In this document: in pieces, positions 57,844-64,000 of the stretch
How the letters are laid out: every line of letters starts with the position of its first letter
Position numbering within the stretch: position 1 is the stretch's first letter
Assembly (NCBI GenBank): GCA_036023115.1
Contig: JAYKKT010000086.1
Location: 15,019,501-15,083,500 of the forward strand
From: Brasenia schreberi
Taxonomy: Eukaryota > Streptophyta > Magnoliopsida > Nymphaeales > Cabombaceae
DNA length: 64,000 bases
Direction: 5' to 3'
The notes under the pieces: model-generated
Told to the model about the DNA's origin: nothing
Databases searched by the model: none
Seen by the model: only the letters and a program-made list of their open reading frames with translations
Made by a program: the position numbers and the translations under genes

Positions 57844-59487
57844 ATGCTTCCTAGTCTCAGATACTTATTGGGTGCTCCCTACTTCGCAACGCCAATAAGG
57901 AGGAAACCCGATGGTAGGCTTTTGGTCAGTTTTTTTTATGGTTTCTGCACAAGGAGTGAGTCTTCCGATCTTCCGAATTGGTTTAAATTCGCCGGAGATC
58001 GAGGAGCTAGTGATTCGGAAGATGATTTCGTACTTCCTACAAACACTAGAAAATTTGGGGTTGATAGTTTGAGTGTTTTTGGTACTGATGTTGAATCTAG
58101 AGACGTGTGTCTCAAGGGTTTGGACAGCTATATTGAGAAGATAAGCAACGTTCTCCTTCGTAAATTAAGTAGCCACGAAGCCACCGTGAAAGATTTAGAT
58201 GGTTGTGGAGTCCAAATTTCCAAAGAGTTGGTGGACAGGGTGCTCAAAAGGTTTAACAATGACTGGAAATCGGCATTGATTTTTTTCCGGTGGGCTGCTT
58301 CAAAAGGGGATTATAGGCATGACGCTGATTCGTATAATGCCATGGTTGACATACTTGGGAAAATGAAGCAATTTGATGAAATGTGGGATTTGGTTGAGGA
58401 AATGAATCAAACAGGTGGTTTGATCTCTTTGAATACAATGAGTAAGATCATGAGGAGGTTCGCTGGAGTTCATAAATGGCGTGATGCCGTGGATGCGTTC
58501 CATGAGATGGAAAGGTTCGGATTGAGGAAGGACACTGCCGCCATGAACGTTCTCTTAGACACTTTGTGTAAGGAGCGTAGGGTAGAGCGGGCAAGAGAGG
58601 TGTTTCTAGAGCTTAGGGATTACGTACAACCTGATTCTCACACATTTAATATTTTGATTCACGGCTGGTGCAAAGCCTTGCGGCTGGACGAAGCTAAATG
58701 GACAATGGAGGAGATGCAAAGACATGGTTTTCAGCCTTGTGTGGTTTCCTATACTAGTTTAATTGAAGGATATTGTGGCCAGAAAGATTTCAGGAATGTT
58801 GAGTCCCTTCTTGATGAAATGCAGGAAAAGGGCTGTAATCCAAATGTCATTACTTATACTATCGTTATGCATGCTTTGGGAAAGGCAAAAGAGACCGATG
58901 GTGCCCTCGAAATCTTTGAAAAGATGAAGAGGAATGGTTGTTCTCCTGATACACCCTTCCTTAACTCTTTGTTGTATATCATGGGAACTGCTGGTAGACT
59001 GCAAGACACGCAGCGTATACTTGGTGAGATGATCAAGAGTGGGAATTCACCAAATGTGACGACGTATAATAGCATGATCTCGATAGCTTGTCTGCACTCA
59101 CAAGAAGAGTATGCGGTTAAAGTTCTACAGATAATGGAGAGAAGTCCTTGCAAGCCTAATCTTGAAACTTATGCTCCACTTCTTAAACTTTTCTGCAGGA
59201 AGAAGAGGATGAAGGTTCTTGCCTATCTAGTGATTGACATTCATAGGAAAGACATCAGCCTTGATCTCGGGACATACTCCCTTTTGATACATGGGCTTTG
59301 TAGGGCCAAAAGACTAAAACAAGCATGCCTTTTTTTCGAGGAGATGGTACTTAATGGACTCATTCCCAAGCATGATACATACCATTTGTTGATGGAGGAA
59401 TTGGGTAACAAGAATATGCTTCAAAAGAAAGATGTGATCGAATACTGGATGAAGCAAGCGGAAGGCATGAGAAAATTAGGTCCTTGA
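57844..59487 (+). CDS. P-class pentatricopeptide repeat protein, 547 aa
   Basis: A single uninterrupted frame, as is usual for PPR genes. The first ATG in frame is at 57844 (MLPSLRYLLGAPYFATPIRR); the frame extends 12 bases further upstream only through a GTG. The arginine-rich, acid-poor start suggests mitochondrial targeting, which is inference. From about residue 160 to 525 it holds roughly ten tandem 35-residue motifs, for example DSHTFNILIHGWCKALRLDE, VVSYTSLIEGYCGQKDFRNV, NVITYTIVMHALGKAKETDG and TYSLLIHGLCRAKRLKQACL. No E, DYW or SMR domain follows, so it is P-class, a type that binds organellar RNA to stabilise, process or splice it. Target RNA unknown. The copy looks intact. Confidence 0.93.
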   Translation: MLPSLRYLLGAPYFATPIRRKPDGRLLVSFFYGFCTRSESSDLPNWFKFAGDRGASDSEDDFVLPTNTRKFGVDSLSVFGTDVESRDVCLKGLDSYIEKISNVLLRKLSSHEATVKDLDGCGVQISKELVDRVLKRFNNDWKSALIFFRWAASKGDYRHDADSYNAMVDILGKMKQFDEMWDLVEEMNQTGGLISLNTMSKIMRRFAGVHKWRDAVDAFHEMERFGLRKDTAAMNVLLDTLCKERRVERAREVFLELRDYVQPDSHTFNILIHGWCKALRLDEAKWTMEEMQRHGFQPCVVSYTSLIEGYCGQKDFRNVESLLDEMQEKGCNPNVITYTIVMHALGKAKETDGALEIFEKMKRNGCSPDTPFLNSLLYIMGTAGRLQDTQRILGEMIKSGNSPNVTTYNSMISIACLHSQEEYAVKVLQIMERSPCKPNLETYAPLLKLFCRKKRMKVLAYLVIDIHRKDISLDLGTYSLLIHGLCRAKRLKQACLFFEEMVLNGLIPKHDTYHLLMEELGNKNMLQKKDVIEYWMKQAEGMRKLGP

Positions 59488-59852
59488 AAGGTAACAGGGA
59501 ATTAGACTATGTTGGAGGGCTACTCTAAACTTTGAGAAGCACATTTAACTCTTCTTTTATATAATTAATACTGATTAACTGATAATCCTTGAGTGTAGCA
59601 AAATTAAGTTTCAATTCTTTCATTCTTCCCCATAAGAATGTTTTGGTTGATTTTCTTGTAATAGTTAAGTCAATGTTGACAACTATCATCAGACTTCAAA
59701 ATAACTCCAGATCACATTTTTCAGAAGTTCTAGATGGGATATATACTGAGCCTTTCTGCTTTTGTTACTCATTCAAGATGCTAGTCGCAAAGCGTTGCTT
59801 GTCTTCATGTTACAGGAATTATCACGTTTAGTAGGCCTTTTTTTACAATGGG

Positions 59853-59942
59853 GAGGCTGAAGCCATACATGCCCTGGGAGTCGAATTCACGACCTGCATC
59901 TTGTGAGTCAAGTACCCTCCCTGGTCAGCTAATGCTCTGAAT
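59853..59942 (-). repeat. Possible tRNA-derived SINE fragment
   Basis: On the minus strand TTAGCTGACCAGGGAGGGTA resembles an A box and GAATTCGACTCCC a B box. No complete tRNA. This sentence-like block recurs in many plant genomes. Confidence 0.45.
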
Positions 59943-60720
59943 GCACTCCTTTAATGCATCGATAGCGCGCTTGATGGCCAAATCTGATATTGAAACGATT
60001 CTTGGTTGAGAATCTGTACTTGTTGCCATGTTCTGCTGAGGATCATGAACTGCATTGAGACTCTTCGTCAATGCATTACGGAGGTCTTTTTATTAGATAA
60101 CTGCACAGTTTGCACCTAGCCTGCTCCTGAAGAAAGGAGCTGAAGCTGTGATAAGGATAATCTTTCTTGTATAATCCTTTCTTTCATCTTCTTCTTCTTC
60201 TTCGATAGCTATCTGTGGCTTTGAATATCTTATCCTTCTTTGCATAGCTTTCTGAATTGCCTTTTATAGAAAGAATAGAAAGATCAATTTTGGACATGAT
60301 CTCCAAGAAGTACGATACATTAATTTAGATTCAATTTTCTCCTAAGTCGATAAATGAGGTAAAGGCATCCTGTGATCATATTGCCTTCATCCCCTTTATG
60401 GGCAGAACTCCTCTTTTCTTATTTTCCTTTTGTTGGATATAACTCGAGGAAACCGCCTTCCGGTGGCATGTGTTTCAAGTAACCAGAAGTAAAACTTTCA
60501 GGGTAGGAAGCCTGTAAGGGGTTATGCTTTCTGTCTTCCCTTCTTTTTTTCCTCAAAAGTGAAGCTCTATGTAGTATTGTTTTGGTGCAGTACGTCGATA
60601 ATCAAATATGCCAGCTGAGTTTGAGACCGACATATAGAACAAGTTTCAGCAGGCTCTGTAGCCAAAACAATACCCATTTGGTGACCAGATTTGGGCTCAA
60701 CGTTCGCTATTTGCATAACT

Positions 60721-61286
60721 CAATCCAAGTCTGAGCCCACTGGATAATCCAAATCTGTTCCATTATTTTTATATAAGATATAAACCAATTAATTAATTCG
60801 GTCGGATTAAATATTGAAACTGGTCACGCGAAGTGGAGCCCAATTACTTTTTGATAGGGTCGAATCTGAATCTGGTCATTGGCATACCTTTTGCATGCAA
60901 CATGCGCACATATTCCTAAGCTTTCCAGTTCTGACTTTATTTTTAAGTTGGCCAACAAACCCCCTAGGCTTTCTGTATTTCCTGTTTCTTGTCAAGGAAA
61001 CCTCCATCTAGTATTAGTTCAGTTCAGTTTGTGGTAGATATATAAGTGATGTGGGTGGGGTTCAAAATCTTATCGAGAAACTGTTTAATCATGTTTCGCG
61101 ACCAAAATAGGATCCAAATGCTACCAGATTCGGATTAATATTCAGTATTTGTTCTGACCCAACTCAAAATCTGAGTCCACTGGATAATTCAAATGTATCT
61201 TCATTATTTTCATATAAATTATATGTCAATTAGTTCTTCGTGTTGATTCAATATTGAAATTCATCACAAGAAGCTGAACCCAATTA
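60721..61286 (+). repeat. Direct repeat pair, 440-bp spacing
   Basis: Blocks 60721-60846 and 61161-61286 are clearly related, aligning without large gaps; the surrounding sequence is more diverged. Origin unknown. Confidence 0.65.
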
Positions 61287-62393
61287 GGTTGGACACGTTC
61301 TGCTGGGGATCTAATTCTCGTTCATGTTTATTCAGTTCGCCAGTACAAAATGCTGACCGCTTAATCCTACGTTCTAGTGCATGATGCACTCATATTCCCC
61401 AAGCGCTCAGTTCCGACCCGAATTTCACAAATTCTATACATATCCAAGAAATACGGCAAGAAACCATGCAAGCAACCTGGATTTGGGTCTTTTCATTGAC
61501 AGTAAAGGAGTTGGTGATTGTCTTCTTACTCAAGGTGTTTAGGGGTCCAACAGTCGGATACTAAACCTATCGAAAATCGTATGCAGTTATTAACGACAGG
61601 TAAGGAAAACCTCCAACTTATATTTGCATTTGAATCTAAATCTTGGTCCACTGTTCAATTCAACCCGTTTGCATCTGGTTAGACATTGGAACCAGGTTTT
61701 GGTTTTCTTTCTCCAGCCAGCTCAAAAACCGAAACCGATCAGGCAAGATCCAATCAAGTTGGATATGATCTTAACTAGATTCAATAGATGCCTGTCCCTT
61801 TTACATCCCAAACTATGAACAAATACTTTGCATGAGAAACTATCACAACCTTTTATAATTCATTTCCCGTCTGTAACTGCACACTTATGTGTTCGACTGG
61901 AAGTTGGATACGATAATCTGAGAGATCACGATCCAGCACCAAAATAAATGTCATACCACCAAGAAGTTATAAACAACATGCGTTCGGTTGATCGTTCAAG
62001 CGCAGTAGGCAACCCAGTCCAATGATGGTTTGGCTACCTCTTCTCGCAGAGCCTACCATCTAAGCATGTCAGCACCAAGAGCTAAAGCTTGGCTTGGCTA
62101 GATGGGGCAACTTGGAAGAAAGTTAAAGGTCATGATCTGAAACCGACCTTGCTCATAACACTTCCCCGCGTACAAAAAGGCAAAACCACAACCACACCTT
62201 CGGTTGAATCAGGTAAACATTGAATACCCATGAAGGTGAAATGCACAAATCGCATACTTAAAATAGAATACCGACTTCAGCCACCATTATAAAAAATGTG
62301 TTCCCCCAAAAGACACATTTCTAACGAATGCATTAATGAAAACAAAACCAAACAGAAAAGGATAACCTCATAACTCATCATTTCCTTCCCTAG

Positions 62394-62781
62394 TCATGCT
62401 CCAACTACTTCTGTTTCGCCTTCGGCCATCGTCTCGTCTGCAGCCTTATCAACCTTCACGCCAACATCTTCTGAGTAGTCACCATGAACCTGAAAGCGAA
62501 CACAACATGATCATAAGCATATACTCAGAGATGTGAAGAATAATGTCTCTAAGTAATGGCTAAAGTGGGTTATGGCATGCCTCCATTAGCTTGCCAAGAT
62601 CAAATTTGGGGGCCTTCAAGATCTTCACTTTCCGAATGAATACATTTTGCAATGGATAGATGTTTGATGTTGCCTTCTCTATCTCCTTGCCGATCATTTC
62701 TGGAATAAACTTTTGCACCAATTCTTTCAGGTCACATGAAGTTGCCTGGTTTATCATGATCTCCCTCATCTTCCGGCGGAT
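62394..62781 (-). CDS. RPS3A: Ribosomal protein eS1 (RPS3a), last two exons
   Basis: Minus-strand exon 62581-62781 reads [20 protein letters not shown], then [40 protein letters not shown] and LME. The final exon 62394-62489 reads [20 protein letters not shown] to a stop. This is the C-terminal third of the small-subunit ribosomal protein eS1, a component of cytosolic 40S ribosomes. The two exons join in frame between E and V. The intron between them starts GC and ends AG (62580-62579, 62491-62490). Upstream exons lie beyond the window edge, past an intron longer than 1.2 kb. The surviving coding sequence has no defect. Confidence 0.92.
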
Positions 62782-64000
62782 CTGACGAGACATCACATCG
62801 AAATGTAAACAAACAGGTAAAACTATATTATATATACATATATATGTGGGTGTGGGCGTGCACATGTGCATGTGCCTGCCAGTAAAGCTTGTTAACTGGC
62901 ACTTGAAGCCAACAGACACAAAGAGATGCATTTGGAGTGCATATGATTGTCCAAAAGGATTTGAATTTAACAATTTATTAAATTCGAAAGGAACATGCTA
63001 TGTCACACGGGTACGGGTACGGGTGCGGGATACGGCAAATTTCAAAAATTTTGAATGCGGCGACACGGCTAGAGTATATAATATTATATATTATATATAA
63101 TATTGAAGCTACATAAATCAATCCTAATACAACTAGTATTTGCTAATTTTGGGTGCGCGTAGGTATCATCAATTAGCAAGTTCCCTCATAATGATTTGAA
63201 ACTTAAAATGATTTTACGAGCTGCAAAATATCAAGTTATGGATTCAAAGAGTTTCCAGATCTTTTGTAGGATATAACATATACTAGTATTTGTACTAGGA
63301 TCTACTAGTGATGTCATACTCTTCTGTTCTATATTCTTTTGTTCTATTGATCTGGCAATGTTCCTGGTCTTCAAATGTGTTTGGTGACATATATTATTTT
63401 GTGCAAAGGCATTCAGTATAGAGTCAAGAATCCAATCACATGGAGAAAAAAGAAACCAATTGTCCACACCCAAAATCATTCAAGCTAATATTGTATGAAG
63501 CTACAATAGCAAGTACACAACTTTATATTAAAGCAAAACACATAAATGGTAAACAACTACTAATTTCATCATAATACACAAATCAATCTTTATTATCCGG
63601 ACCCATTTATCCGTGAGTTACAAAAAAAAAAAACAATTTTTTTTGCCATGCCGCACCGACACGGTGTCGGTGTCGCACCAGTGTTGAGGTCAACACTCCA
63701 CCCCTTAGAAGTGTTTGTGTGACTTAGGGAACATGATACTCTCAAAACCTGCTCAAATGAGAATCCAAATTTCAGTTTGAAAATAATAGATTCAACAAAC
63801 ATGGAGGTGGCTGTGGATGCATAATCTATCATGTGATGGTAGGTATCCTACGTCACATTCCAATTTGCATATACATTCATCTTAAGGCTATGACCAAATT
63901 TGCAATAATCTCTAAGCCATTCAGCTGCCCACAACCCAATAGCTTATGTCGAAAAGAAGAAAAGACAACCATGTTCTTGGGAACAGCAACGCAAAATGAT
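62782..64000 (-). other. RPS3a upstream intron with a candidate TIR element
   Basis: No exon recognised. TA/TG repeats at 62825-62875. A candidate element with imperfect G-rich inverted ends spans 63005-63676. Confidence 0.5.
63005..63676. mobile_element. Candidate nonautonomous element with GTACGGGTACGGG ends
   Basis: Left end ACACGGGTACGGGTACGGGT faces an imperfect inverse, CCGCACCGACACGGTGTCGG, at 63650-63670. The interior is non-coding and AT-rich. No target duplication was found. Repeats with CGGGTACGGGTGCGGGATACGG wording are common in plants, so a MITE is plausible. Confidence 0.35.

Larger units (their letters stand above)
59488..62393. other. Intergenic with a direct repeat and a tRNA-like SINE piece
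   Basis: No gene recognised. A direct repeat pair (60721-60846 and 61161-61286; offset 440) shares CTGAGTCCACTGGATAATCC-like and AATATTGAAA segments and continues weakly to about 61010 and 61440. The SINE-like piece is at 59853-59942. Confidence 0.6.

Noticed and set aside
58253..59153. Several minus-strand frames of 61-99 codons
   Set aside because: Antisense shadows of the PPR gene.

Overview
The window is nuclear DNA of a flowering plant. It has split genes with GT-AG introns, a plant Raf-like kinase, a P-class pentatricopeptide repeat (PPR) gene, a CRM-domain gene, AT-rich introns, and Ty1/copia, Ty3/gypsy, RTE-type LINE and hAT transposons. Base composition and codon use look like a non-grass angiosperm. 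I cannot name the lineage. Much of the first 45 kb is mobile DNA; most recognisable host genes lie in the last 20 kb.

Region by region. 1-3560: a copia 3' end carrying an RTE LINE tail, then a decayed copia on the minus strand. 5471-17135: a gene with one CRM RNA-binding domain, split by a 9.1-kb intron that holds a LINE (about 8440-11352) and a hAT transposon (11472-14795, 8-bp target duplication). Its CRM exon carries two frame-breaking changes. 17539-17831: a MITE. 20191-26325: a Ty3/gypsy element on the minus strand. 27046-27158 (minus) and 43998-44498 (plus): pieces of a RecQ helicase gene in opposite orientation, with about 17 kb of retroelements between them. That interval holds a head-to-tail copia array (27711-33664), LINE fragments, and a copia copy (34126-42829) into which a second, unrelated copia (36317-42135) has inserted; the 5-bp target duplication CCTAC is intact. 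49837-56341: a complete six-exon Raf-like MAP kinase kinase kinase of the plant C group. 57844-59487: an intact PPR gene. 62394-62781: the last two exons of ribosomal protein eS1 (RPS3a) on the minus strand, whose final intron appears to start with GC.

The intact host genes are ordinary nuclear housekeeping or regulatory genes and do not form a pathway: a signalling kinase, a probable organellar RNA-binding PPR protein and a ribosomal protein. The unusual content is in the mobile DNA. Copia and gypsy LTRs here share the same first 40 or so bases. One copia LTR carries a perfect 22-bp hairpin. LINE copies are truncated to nearly the same short 3' unit. The internal part of the otherwise well-preserved nested copia is far noisier than its LTRs and may be unpolished assembly. 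I found no undescribed multi-gene system; the best leads are the cross-superfamily LTR similarity and the broken host genes.
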